Origin: Gamarada debralockiae
Taxonomy: Eukaryota > Ascomycota > Leotiomycetes > Helotiales > Hyphodiscaceae
Assembly: GCA_002803225.1 (NCBI GenBank)
Contig: NXFV01000014.1
Span: 26,418 to 90,417, forward strand
Direction: 5' to 3'
Length of the DNA stretch: 64,000 bases
The stretch's first letter is position 1; every line of letters begins with the position of its first letter. The position numbers were made by a program, and so were the translations under genes. The notes under the pieces were generated by a model that saw nothing but the letters and a program-made list of their open reading frames with translations, searched no databases and was not told the DNA's origin. Shown piece by piece: positions 33,506 through 43,297 of this stretch.

Positions 33506-34945
33506 ATGTCTTCTACTTCCAAAATACTTATTCGTGGTGGTCGCGTTCTGATATGGAGTTCCCAGAAAACTGCGACATTTCCAGTCCTCGACATAGTCAT
33601 TGAGGATACGATCATCTCGAAAATTGAACCTCACATCACCCCAGGACCCGACACCAAGGTTATTGAAGCAGCTGGAAAAATAGTTTGCCCGGGATTCGTC
33701 GACACGCATCGTCATCTCTTTCAGTCGCACATCAGAACCTCAGTTGCCAATCAGACACTGCTCGAGTACTGCGGCCACCTTCTGCTAGGAAGAGTTCTGT
33801 TCTACAAGCCTCACGATGTATACCTCGCTCAACTCGGAGCGGCAACCGAAGCAATTCACTGTGGAGTCACGACAGTGCTGGATCATTCGCACATCCAACT
33901 TTCGGAGGAGCACATCCAGCAATGCATCAAAGCGACCATCGAGTCTGGAATCCGAAGTATCTATTGCTTCGCGCCGTACGGCCTACCCGAAAGTATCAAT
34001 CCTTTAAAATTCGCCGAAAATCCACTAGAACTTCATCAAAAGCAGCTAGATTTATTCTACAAGTTGTCGGACCAATTACCACTTGGTAATTCTACCAATG
34101 ATGGACGAGTCACACTAGGACTTGGATATGATGGGATCGAGTTCCGGCCTGTCGAGGACTCAAAAGAGGTCTTGGACTTTGCTCATGCTCGGAAGTATCC
34201 GATTACGCTTCATGATGCACACCGTCACAACATGTCTTCAATGAAGTTCATGCGTGCCAATAATCTCCTTTCCGACACCTTGGTTCTTTCGCACTTTTCT
34301 TCGCCTATGGAAGGAGATTATGAAGCTGCCAGAGAGCACGGCGTTGGGATCGCCTGCACTCCAGAATCTGAATTGCAGATGTCGCACGGATGGCCCGTGG
34401 CTTTTCCAGCTATGAGACAGGGTTGTAAGATTGGATTGGGGGCTGATTCAAGCGCGATTTGTAGTGGAGACATGTTCACCGCAATGCGAATGTGCTTGCA
34501 GATGCAACGCGCTCGAGACAATTCAGAGTATGAAGCAAGGAACAAAATTCCGAAACGACTCCAAGCGACAGTCGATCAAGTATTGTACATGGTGACATTA
34601 GGTGGCGCGGAAGCTATCCACATGGAGAAAGTAGTTGGTAGTATTGAGGTTGGGAAGAAAGCTGATATTGTGGTTATTGGAACGGATTCCCCTTGTATGG
34701 TTGGCGGGGCTGATTTAGGGGCCGCGTTGGTAATGCATGCGAGTCCTTCGGATGTGGAGTGTGTGATTGTGAACGGTGAGATCGTGAAGGGGGGTGGGAA
34801 GTTGTTGAGGGTTGAGTGGGAGAAGCTGCGGGGCGAGCTGGTGGAGAATGTTAGGATTTTGGAGGAGAGATGGAAGGATATTGACTGGGATAGGAATACG
34901 GAGGAGTTGGCGGAGGCGTGGTATATGACTGAGAAGTTGGAGTAA
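33506..34945 (+). CDS. Metal-dependent amidohydrolase, Atz/Trz-guanine deaminase type
   Basis: Cytosolic hydrolase of the amidohydrolase superfamily, subtype of chlorohydrolases and aminohydrolases (AtzA, TrzN, guanine and 8-oxoguanine deaminases). Intronless, 479 residues. The N-terminal beta sandwich starts ILIRGGRVLIWSS. Metal ligands are H68 and H70 (FVDTHRHLF), H236 (ITLHDAHRH) and D314 (GLGADSSA); H263 (VLSHFS) is the usual catalytic His. TPESELQMSHGWP is typical for this subtype. The C-terminus (GSIEVGKKADIVVIGTD, ...ECVIVNGEIVKGGGKLL) closes the sandwich. Everything expected is present, so it is probably active on a ring amine or halide, but the substrate cannot be read from sequence. 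Fungal genomes carry many such accessory enzymes. The divergent NmrA-like gene may be its partner. Confidence 0.88.
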   Translation: MSSTSKILIRGGRVLIWSSQKTATFPVLDIVIEDTIISKIEPHITPGPDTKVIEAAGKIVCPGFVDTHRHLFQSHIRTSVANQTLLEYCGHLLLGRVLFYKPHDVYLAQLGAATEAIHCGVTTVLDHSHIQLSEEHIQQCIKATIESGIRSIYCFAPYGLPESINPLKFAENPLELHQKQLDLFYKLSDQLPLGNSTNDGRVTLGLGYDGIEFRPVEDSKEVLDFAHARKYPITLHDAHRHNMSSMKFMRANNLLSDTLVLSHFSSPMEGDYEAAREHGVGIACTPESELQMSHGWPVAFPAMRQGCKIGLGADSSAICSGDMFTAMRMCLQMQRARDNSEYEARNKIPKRLQATVDQVLYMVTLGGAEAIHMEKVVGSIEVGKKADIVVIGTDSPCMVGGADLGAALVMHASPSDVECVIVNGEIVKGGGKLLRVEWEKLRGELVENVRILEERWKDIDWDRNTEELAEAWYMTEKLE

Positions 34946-35638
34946 GTTCTGAAATAGAAACTGGTTCGGAAGTATGTCCCATCGAATAAGTCACAATGTC
35001 CGCGGTGCTCACCAAAAAAACAAGGTTATTTATCATCGGCATCCAATGCAACCTTTACAGTAATTTTGGATCGAGTCCTAAATATAGTCTTGGTATGTAT
35101 GTTCGGCGTGGGGAAAAAACAAAACCTACAAAGAAGGGCAGTACCGTTCCACAACACCATCTAATGTTGCCTGCTAGTCCTGCCGCTAATAATTCTGGTC
35201 GCTTGTAGTTGTGGTTCCCCAAATCTTCCTTCCGCAAGGTGTTCACAGTGGGCAAAAGAATGACCACTTGCTCCAAGATCAAATTTCCAAATTAAACGCT
35301 TTAAAACCTCGTATCATTCAACACTGCCATGTTTTGGTCAAATATTCTTAAAGTTCAGCCTCGTTTCAGGTGTCGTGATGTGGAATGCTCTGGCACACTG
35401 GCCTGCTTGACACCCTATGGCTTCTTTAGCGCCCTTACTCATCATCCGAGTATTTTCTTTTTTATAGCGCACACTGCATTGCAAACTTGGTCCTCAAAGT
35501 TTTGATGTAGTGCAGATTGGGGTGGGATGTTCAAATTCGGCAACAGCCCAATAAATATATTTCCAATATAGTGCCAACAACAACAGGGGTAAAGTCTTGC
35601 CAACACAATATAGATTTTGGCTACCCTTTTGAATACAC
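34946..35638. other. Intergenic region, nothing recognised
   Basis: AT-rich spacer between the amidohydrolase gene and the MITE. No supported gene or element ends. Confidence 0.5.
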
Positions 35639-35640
35639 TA

Positions 35641-36046
35641 CCGTATTAATTGCTTTATAAGACCACTTCATTCTATAAGAAATCCCTTCTATAAGAAATG
35701 GTTCTGATTGACTGAAATGCACCATAGGGGTGTTATAAGAACATAGTGGGGTTCCTAAATTCTCACCTCACTAAGGTTTGAATCGGTTAATAACCCTCTT
35801 ATTTTATACCATTTTCAGGGTAGAATCCTTCTGTCGAAAGGAGTGTGCCAACTCTACATCTGGGAGAATAGCTTGATTGTACTACGAATGAGAGAAACTC
35901 GTACAGATAGGGATATAATTGGATTTCAGCAAAAAAAGTGATAATCAAGGTATAAGAACCTATTTCTCTTATAAGAAATGGTTCTGATTGGCTGAGAAGC
36001 ACGAGCTCCAATTATAGGAACTGTTCTTATAAGGCAATTGATACGG
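35641..36046. mobile_element. Non-coding MITE with Tc1/mariner-like ends
   Basis: About 406 bp flanked by TA on both sides (35639-35640 and 36047-36048). With the TA included the ends pair over about 24 bp with two mismatches: taccgtattaattgcttt on the left and its near reverse complement at 36025-36048. It has no coding capacity. Inside, the words tataagaaatggttctgatt and (slightly altered) ctgaaatgcac occur twice in the same orientation, near 35690 and 35970, so the element may contain an internal duplication. Tc1/mariner origin is inferred from the TA duplication. Confidence 0.8.
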
Positions 36047-36742
36047 TACTCCTTAGCCCCCTAGCTCTCTCTGCCACCTTTGCGCCTTTTGCCCCGCCGC
36101 CCTGCGAAGTCTTAAAATAATTTAAAGGGCCATACATAATTTTAGTAGATAATTACACTTCTACGGATCCATTCGTTTGTCCACCCTCAAGCATTTTGGT
36201 AATAAGTGCGAAAGATTTTCGAACTCTTTTGTTCTCGGCAGAGTAATTTGAAAATGGCCAAGCTTCCACGATCGAACAAGTCTCCAAATCTTGACAAGCT
36301 TTCAAGATACTGTTGTTATGAGAACCCTGATACTGAGGTGCATAAGGCGCTAGTACAAAATAGGTTTCGAAAGCTTCAATTCAAAATCTCTACCCTTTCC
36401 TATGGAGTTCAACCCTTCCCTTATATATACAGATTAGACCTAGCGCTTCGGTCTCCGATGACTTCTCGGCTACCGAATTCGGAGCTCGTACGTCTCACTA
36501 GATATCACCGTACCTTCTACTACAGACCTGCCAACAGATACAACACACTTCCAAAGCATAACAAGCCTCCAAGGCATAACAAGCTTCCAAGAACAACAAA
36601 CTTTTGAAGCAAGTCTGTGGCAATCCGTTACCATTCCAGACTTCGGCCCAATCTTGTCGAAATACCCGATCAGAATAAATCGTAGCCACGCAGACTTAGG
36701 CAATATTGCAAACAGAAAAAAAAAACAGGTATACCACCAAAA

Positions 36743-37526
36743 ATGGCCAAAATCAGCGACGAACTAGCAAGGTATATTTAGTCTGCCTCTGAATGAGCAA
36801 AAGTACGCAAAGCTCAAAGCTACGGAGCCCCAAATATTCGCCTCATATATCTTCCCGGACGCCGAAATTGATCAGTTGAAGGTGCTGAGCTACTGGGGTA
36901 TCTAGATATATGTCTGGGATGACGAAATTGAGGACTTAACAGGTGGATATAGCCATGATTTGGCACTGGGTAAACAATTTTGCGAAGACATCATTGCTTT
37001 CGTGGAGCATCATCTGGGATTTGGCTGACGAGTCGACGAATCATGGAGCCAAATCCTTTGCTTGACACTCTTGCGGTCATATGGGACAGTGTTCGAAAGT
37101 CCTGTTCTAGAGGTTGGAGCCTTCTGTGACTTCAAGACAATCTCCGCTAACCAGAGTAAAGAACAAAGAGCTGTTATGCTGGAAGAGACAAAGTTCTATG
37201 TAAATTCAACCCGCTAAGAACAAGATATTCGTCCGAGCGACATTGTGCCGACCGTCGAGGACTTTCTGAAAGGGCAGTTCGGTTCTATCAGGCGCTAATA
37301 TTCGTGGAAAGGATGGGGGTCAGATTTAAATGTGATCCCTCTGAAGGTTGCGACATCTGGAAAATCGCAGAACTCCACCGATGAGGCATTCAACATGATA
37401 CTTCAAGGAATTGATCGATTCGAAGGACTTTCAAGCCGAATCTCGGCTCAGATTGATCCTCTTGCAATATTGTCACGTGATAGACGAGAAGTAAAGAGAA
37501 ATGTGGTTGGATTATTAAGGCTGTAA
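36743..37526 (+). pseudogene. Class I sesquiterpene synthase remnant
   Basis: Fungal class I terpene synthases cyclise farnesyl diphosphate. Recognisable order: KYAKLKATEPQIFASYIFPD, LKVLSYWGI, a TAG near 36904 where Trp is expected, then IYVWDDEIEDLTGGYS with the Asp-rich metal motif, and EDIIAFVEHHLGFG ending in TGA. Next, with frame changes, come EQRAVMLEETKFYVNST, a TAA near 37216, EQDIRPSDIVPTVEDFLKG then QFGSI, and TAA near 37298. The last block is DLNVIPLKVATSGKS with an open helical tail to 37526. The NSE/DTE metal triad region expected between these blocks is missing. Several stops, shifts and a deletion mean it is dead. The frame at 36206-36607 just upstream is not recognisably part of it. 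It lies between a MITE and a Tc1/mariner element. Confidence 0.75.
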
Positions 37527-37989
37527 AGACACTAGAGATACTAACGAACAAATCAAGTATAGTAGTCTATACTTATAGACAGAAATCCACCTATGACTCG
37601 TAGAACACATCATACTGATCAAGTGAACACTGCGTCACGTGATCCATATGAACTCAGCAGGCATCAGTGATAACAGAAACACTAACTATCTGCCTAGAAC
37701 CAGAGTCACTGATTACTCATTCCAACAGTCCCTAACTCTCCCTTTGAGAATGAGACCCGCCTTCTTGTCCAGACATACAGGGACGTTTGGGTAGGGCTTC
37801 TCCATTGGCAGTAAGGCACAACCCGAGATTGGAATCTTAAACTGGAATTAGTGCTAACCTTTTCAAGCTTCGTGTGTGCAAGATTTGGTCGCTTGGGAGG
37901 CGAAGGCTCAGGAAGTTTCACGATCGACCTTTGAATATACAGCCCTCTGAGAGTAACGACTTAATGACAGGGACATACACAAGAAGGAT
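37527..37989. other. Intergenic region, nothing recognised
   Basis: 3' flank shared by the terpene synthase remnant and the sulfotransferase gene. No supported gene. Confidence 0.5.
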
Positions 37990-39045
37990 TTAGACATAGT
38001 AGGCCCTATACACTGCTACCGCAACACCGACCGGTACAATCCACTTCAACCCACTAAACACGACTATGAGCAATCTTCGCCAGAAGACAAAGTAATGCAG
38101 ATTCTCAACCCAGCCGCCTTCATTAACACGCGGATATGGCTCATTTGGCACATCTTTTCCTAGAAAACGACAAAGTGGCTGCCAGCCTTCCTGCGCGCGG
38201 AATTCAAGGACCTTTCGCCCCTGTGCTGCAGCAGCCTGACGCACATGTACATAGTGGGCGGCATAGCCGTTTTGCAGCTGTGATCTGTCGAGCCAATTAC
38301 CCCCTGTCCACTGGATGAGAGCAGAACGCAAGATTTTAATGTAGTGGTAAGTGTATTTCTAGAATCCTTCGTTAGCAGCGAACGTCTGAAGTGGAGTTAG
38401 CATGCAAACACGATCAATAAACTCCAGGAAAGGCCAACGTTTCCAGCTCAGGATTGCGTAGAAGGAGCGCTCTAATGATGCCATCCAAGGCCCAACCTCG
38501 CGATTCGTAAGGATGATTTGGGCGTTGGGATAGGCAGCCAGAAGTTCATCAACGAAAAGGATGCACGGTATGTCAGCTACGGCCTTTGATTACATTCAGT
38601 CAGCTGGGATACCGAGATGGGAAGCTTGCTACTAATCCAGTCCCGAACTTTCCATAGCGAATAGTGGATGTTGTACGCACATCGTAACGCCAGAGCATCT
38701 TGTCGAAATCCTCTCCTGCATATTTGCGACCTTTGCCATTGAATTTAGCATCAATAGCATCATGCCAGTTTGCAAGTGACCCGTTCGCTACGTCCAGGTT
38801 GCATTCTGCCATATGGTAGCAATTGTAGCCTAACTTTTTCAGCGCAACGTATAGAGCTGCAGCGAACATCAGCAAATGCTCATCAAGCGCGAGATTTGAA
38901 ACATACACATTGTTCCCGTCCTGGACAACCCCAAAGCGAGGACCTTCATCTCCCTCTCTCTATGGACTGGGCGCACCATTTTTGGATAAGGCCTAGGAAT
39001 TCCTGCGCCATCCAGCGATGCGGAACGAGGAATGAGGTTGAGCAT
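37990..39045 (-). CDS. Fungal sulfotransferase-domain protein (Sulfotransfer_4)
   Basis: P-loop protein of the fungal Sulfotransfer_4 family; members are predicted to transfer sulfate from PAPS, though substrates are unknown. The frame is open upstream to 39081 but only through a TTG; the first ATG is 39045. The PAPS 5'-phosphosulfate loop is LGLSRTGTMS, split by an intron with a GTATGT donor (about 38930-38880). It continues LYVALKKLGYNCYHMAEC, DAIDAKFNGKGRKYAGEDFD then KMLW, an intron, and AVADIPCILFVDELLAAYPN with AQIILTNREVGPW (the 3'-phosphate site region). A third intron near 38400-38345 leads to the C-terminal part: EFRAQEGWQPLCRFLGKDVP then NEPYPRVNE, the family's usual end, then a hydrophobic tail helix that may anchor it to a membrane. 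All blocks are in register and the gene looks intact. Confidence 0.85.
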
Positions 39046-39442
39046 CTTCGGGTCGCTTGACAGAGATTTTACTTCGTCCAATTAAGGGTGCACAGGGGGT
39101 GCAGCTAGAGCCTGTAGAACAATCAAACTCAACAAAGCACCTAGAGATTTCTCGGCTTCTAATGTTGAAAACGCTTCCTCAATCGAATCTACGAAGAAAA
39201 CTGAAATTAATAATCTGAAATGTGAGGAAGATTTAGGATTATGTACATAGTTAAGGCTGACAATGTACTGGTTGCAGGGTCTCGAAATTACTGGTACGGT
39301 TTTACGGTGTAGCGAATCATATCAGTTTGGAACGTCGTACTCGGACTTTTCTCTCTCCGTTATGCAGTCGGATGGCGTAGCATCAACCACTCAGATGGCG
39401 AGTATAATGCACATCATATAGAATTCAGAAATTGCTCAGGTA

Positions 39443-41206
39443 CTCGTGCGGCCCAAAAGTTACATTGACCCACTTAGTATGCCTCTAGTATGAGGTTAGT
39501 CTCTTGGCATAATCAGCCAATTAGTGAGCTAGATTTTCTTAAGCTCATCAACCTCGTAAGAGCTCTAGATCATTGCAATTTAATCAATCAAAGTTAATCA
39601 CTGATTTTGAATCAACGAATCAACGCGTAAGGACTATATAAACATAGGATTTATAGTGGGTACGCGTTTCTCATCCTTTAGGACTAAAAACCATAGCTAA
39701 TCAATCAAACATCAAAGGCTGTCGCGGCCTTGAGAACCATCCTTACTTACGCGTCGCGGTTATTGTCTTACGTCTTTTTTGCACTAATAATTACTATAAT
39801 ATTTCTCAAGACTAGCCTTATATATAATACAGCGTATCAGATCTGGGCTAAGACTATTAAACGCGCCAGTACTGATACAGATCTAATCGAACTTCTCTCT
39901 CACTATGGCACCCAAGATCGTGATGGACGGCTAGTTCGAGTCCTTGATGGATCACCTGAAATCAGAACGCGTGCGCTAGCTCCTTCTCGATAATACTTAC
40001 TCGACTTTCACCCAAGTTATTAAGCAAGAGAACCTCCCTTATTCTCGCTCTCTTGTGGAGCGGATCGCCAAACAACATTCGTCCCCCTCTATTCCACGGC
40101 CCATCGTACGCAAAACACAGCAAAACGAGTGCTATTTAGATATAGCGGATGAGACAGAACGTCTCCAACTACGTGATTGTGTACTCCCACGCATTACAGC
40201 TAGAGATATTTTAAGCTAACTAGTCTTTTGGACAAAACCCACATAAGAAACGCCGAGTCACTGTCTAACAAGGCACGCCAGCCGAAGAAGTAGCAGTTGC
40301 GCAACGTCCTTCTCGATTCCAAATTATGTTCTATAGTATTATATATTCTGATATACGCCTCCTTCGCCCTGTATACGTATAGACCCAGGAACTTGTGACT
40401 AAGAAGGAGAACTCTACAAAGAAAGTTGTAGAGATTAATGCATACTAGGAACGTCGCTTAGAGGAGAAGAGAGCTCAAGCTTATATCCCTAGCACAAAGG
40501 AGTACAAATACATAGAGGAGCTTAATAAGTAGATACGAGAGAAGAAGCATCCTAAGTGGAAACGGGAGCGGACGCCACATCAAGAGTTCAAGCCTGAGAA
40601 GTTTGAGCGCGGCTGTTTAAAGGAGAACGATACATCAAAGGGAGGGATTGACTGGTTCTTGTACCGGGAGAAGACTTACTTCCTATCCTTTACCCTTATA
40701 TTAAGAAGGTACAAGAACTGAACCCTGATAAGAAGGTGTGGTTTGTAGATGATAACGTTGGTTTGCATGGCAAGGCTCACAGATCTTTGGCTGATATTGC
40801 GAAAGCAATTGGCATAGAACGCATCCCTTTTTGGCCTCATAATTCCCCAGATTTACATCCAATTGAGAATAGTTTCGACTATCTTAAAGACCTCGCTGAT
40901 GAGTTCTATCCACGGAGCTCTAGCACAGCTGAGAAGCGGTCCGCGGGGTGCCGTTTGATACACAATTGGCAGCATTGTATGGATGGGATTGTAAAGCATC
41001 TTTGTTTGTCTTTTAAGGACAAATTGGAGCTTTGTAGAGATCATGAGGGGAGGAATAACTTCAGAGCTTGACTTCGGTGATTTTGGGACTGTATTGGTAA
41101 TCATAAATCTGTAATACTATTGGCTGAAAACCCCCTGCTTTACCTAGAGACTATCTCCCCTTAAAACTGTACTAAGTGGGTCAATGTAACTTTTGGGCCG
41201 CACGAG
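39443..41206 (+). mobile_element. Tc1/mariner element with perfect 39-bp terminal inverted repeats
   Basis: The sequence at 39441-39479 (starting tactcgtgcggcccaaaag) is the exact reverse complement of 41170-41208. Taking the outer TA as the target duplication, the element is 1764 bp, a normal Tc1/mariner length. It carries one transposase remnant on the + strand, disrupted by many stops. Perfect ends with a dead interior mean it could still have been mobilised in trans, or that it inserted recently on the scale of mutation at its ends. Confidence 0.93.
39790..41071 (+). pseudogene. Dead Tc1/mariner transposase
   Basis: The functional protein would be a DDE transposase. Coding-like stretches include ELLSHYGTQDRDGRLVRVLD, then after several TAA/TAG codons ERRLEEKRAQAYIPSTKEY, ELNK followed by a stop for Trp, and KKHPKWKRERTPHQEFKPE. 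After a frame change near 40670 the C-terminal catalytic part is open: VQELNPDKKVWFVDDNVGLH then WPHNSPDLHPIENSFDYLKD, which carries the second and third acidic residues of the triad (the NSPDLxPIEN signature). Most stops sit at TAG/TAA where TGG or CAA/CAG is expected, as RIP would create. The protein ends at 41071. Confidence 0.85.
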
Positions 41207-41208
41207 TA

Positions 41209-41697
41209 GTGTCTCTCCTCCACAGGGTTTACCAAGGAATTATCCTCCCGATTGGATCTGGAATATATCTTACCAGTTAAGGCACTTAATGGATGAAAAG
41301 TAGAATTTAAGCGATGATGTCTTGTCCAGGGTTCATATTGCTCTAGGCCTTGGTATGATAGCAGAACTAAGAATACCATTTTGGGTTACCCCTTCCCTGC
41401 ATTCCATCAGCTAATCAAGCATCCACCTTCTCTTAGAGCTAGCTACGAAAGTGCGATTTAAAACAAATGTTCACGTTAAACAGACGCTCTATGACCAGCC
41501 TCAAAAGGCTCTTTCCATCATTTAAAAAAAAAAAAATTTTTACTGAAACACTTGGGGGGGGGGGTTTTTGCGCACAAAAGCCCCAATGTAAAAGTTAGTC
41601 GGATTATTTGTGCCTGGATTCAAAAAAGCCGTTACATTCAAGATGAAACGAAGATAGTACAATGATAAAGAAGACTCGGAAGAAGCCCAGGAATGCT
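41209..41697. other. Intergenic region with A/T and G homopolymers
   Basis: 3' flank of the second amidohydrolase gene. Near 41524-41568 a run of A is followed by T and a run of about 11 G. No gene was recognised. Confidence 0.55.
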
Positions 41698-42792
41698 CTA
41701 TCCTCCCAACACCACTTCTTTCCCTGCAACCCATACCCTCGTCACATTCTTCGTCGACGCGATGTCTTCCAACGGGTTGCCACTCACAAGCACCAAATCG
41801 GCCCTCTTCCCAACTGAAATTACGCCTCTGTCTTCCAACCGAAACCATCTCGCCGGCAAGCTTGTCGCCCCTCTCAATGCTTCATCGTTCGTCAGTCCAG
41901 CGTCTACAAGGAGTCCAAGCTCTTGATGAAGAGCCTCCCCGTGTTTAACGGCAGCTATGGGGGATGAATTCGCGTCAGTTCCGGCCAGAATAGGGACGCC
42001 AGCTTCATGAAGCCGGATGACAGATTCTTTCGCGGCTGCGTAGTTCAATCCCGGAAAAACTTTAGCATTTGCCATAGTCTGCTCCATGATGAGCGTTGGA
42101 ACGCAAACACGACCCTCATCTTTCATCAACTTTGCCGCAGCTTCATCAAGCGGCAAGTCAAGCGGACAATGAGTAATAACATCAACTTTCCCTTCCTGGG
42201 CCATGGCGAAAGTAGCTTTCCTGGCTGCATGAGCAACGCTCAACTTTCCATGTTTGCGTGTTTCTGCCGCAAGAACATTGACGATTTCTTGGCTTGGTCC
42301 AGGTATGTCCGCCACGATCTTGACGTAATCAGCACCTTCATCTATCCTGTCTTCCACGAATCGCACAGCCATTTCAGGACTATCGACCAGACTCGCTTGC
42401 GTTGCCATCTTAAAACGACTATGTGTGCTCCCAGTGCTGGTGGCAAAATTGCCCGCGAAACGGACATCTGCGATGCCGGAATGGGTGCGAAAGATCTCGC
42501 GTACGTTGCCGTTGAGCAGGCCCATGTCTAGGGCGGTGGTCACTCCAGCCTTGGCAAGTTGGAAGAGGAGGCCAAGGCTTCCCTCAGGGGTGTTGTCTAA
42601 GTGAACATGGGCATCTATGAGACCAGGAAGGAGAGTGAGCCCGGTGCTGTCGATGACATCGGCATTCGACGTCTCGGCCGATGAGCCAACGCTGGCGATG
42701 AGATCATTTTCAATGACGACTGTGAGATTTTTGTGAAGAGAATGGCCGTCAAAAATGAGGGCATTGGTGATTGCAGTTCTACCCATTGTCAT
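41698..42792 (-). CDS. Metal-dependent amidohydrolase, imidazolonepropionase/prolidase type
   Basis: Amidohydrolase-superfamily enzyme, binuclear type with a carboxylated lysine. Intronless, 364 residues; the start MTMGRTAITNALIFDG opens the beta sandwich. Metal site: H62 and H64 (LIDAHVHLD), K158 (DYVKIVADI, the lysine to be carboxylated), H188 (SVAHAA), H208 (ITHCPLD) and D273 (AGTDANSS). The C-terminus (GVISVGKRADLVLVSGNPL, RVWVAGKEVVLGG) closes the sandwich. Every ligand is in place, so it should be active. Relatives split amide or peptide bonds such as Xaa-Pro and N-acyl amino acids; the substrate here is unknown. It is divergent from a Zn2Cys6 regulator 505 bp away, a layout often seen for pathway-specific control. 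It has no sequence kinship beyond superfamily with the enzyme at 33506. Confidence 0.87.
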   Translation of the reverse strand: MTMGRTAITNALIFDGHSLHKNLTVVIENDLIASVGSSAETSNADVIDSTGLTLLPGLIDAHVHLDNTPEGSLGLLFQLAKAGVTTALDMGLLNGNVREIFRTHSGIADVRFAGNFATSTGSTHSRFKMATQASLVDSPEMAVRFVEDRIDEGADYVKIVADIPGPSQEIVNVLAAETRKHGKLSVAHAARKATFAMAQEGKVDVITHCPLDLPLDEAAAKLMKDEGRVCVPTLIMEQTMANAKVFPGLNYAAAKESVIRLHEAGVPILAGTDANSSPIAAVKHGEALHQELGLLVDAGLTNDEALRGATSLPARWFRLEDRGVISVGKRADLVLVSGNPLEDIASTKNVTRVWVAGKEVVLGG

Positions 42793-43297
42793 GAGTTGGT
42801 GGTACAGACGCGTGACAAGAAATCAGGAGAGACTTCGGAAGTTGTTGGAATGAGGTGATTAAATGGCTTGAAGAGATACGCTGTAGGGTAGCAATTGAAG
42901 TGGGCAGCACGGCCTCCTTTTTATATCCAACAATGCCCAGCGATAGCCACAGGTAGAATCCGCTCAGATTGCGAAAGATCACCATGCTCCATACCGGCAA
43001 CGCTGGCTGGTAGATACATTTAGCGACAGGGGTAGCTGTTGCAGGTAGGGTCACTGGACGGATTTGTCTTGCATAATAATATGCAGAGAAAGTCGCCCCG
43101 AGCCTGGCGTAAGAATGAGAGTCGTCAATTAAGCGAGATGGGGTTCCTCGCGCATTGAGCCGCAAGGGGTATAGCGCCGAAAGCGGAGCTAGGGAGCGGG
43201 CCTTTCACGACGGTAGTACAAAGGTAATCTCCACGACCAACAACGCTGGCCAGTTGCACACCTTTGTCACTCATGATTTCCAACGCCAGTGTAGAAC
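42793..43297. promoter_or_regulatory. Divergent promoter region, amidohydrolase / Zn2Cys6 regulator
   Basis: 505 bp between the start codons of an enzyme gene and a Zn2Cys6 regulator. The regulator may bind here, since this family recognises CGG triplets, but I did not identify a clear paired site by eye. Confidence 0.4.

Noticed and set aside
36206..36607. 133-codon open frame (+) upstream of the terpene synthase remnant
   Set aside because: It contains short repeated basic words and no terpene synthase motif; not credible as an N-terminus.
39046..39081. Upstream extension of the sulfotransferase to 39081
   Set aside because: It begins at TTG; the first ATG is at 39045.
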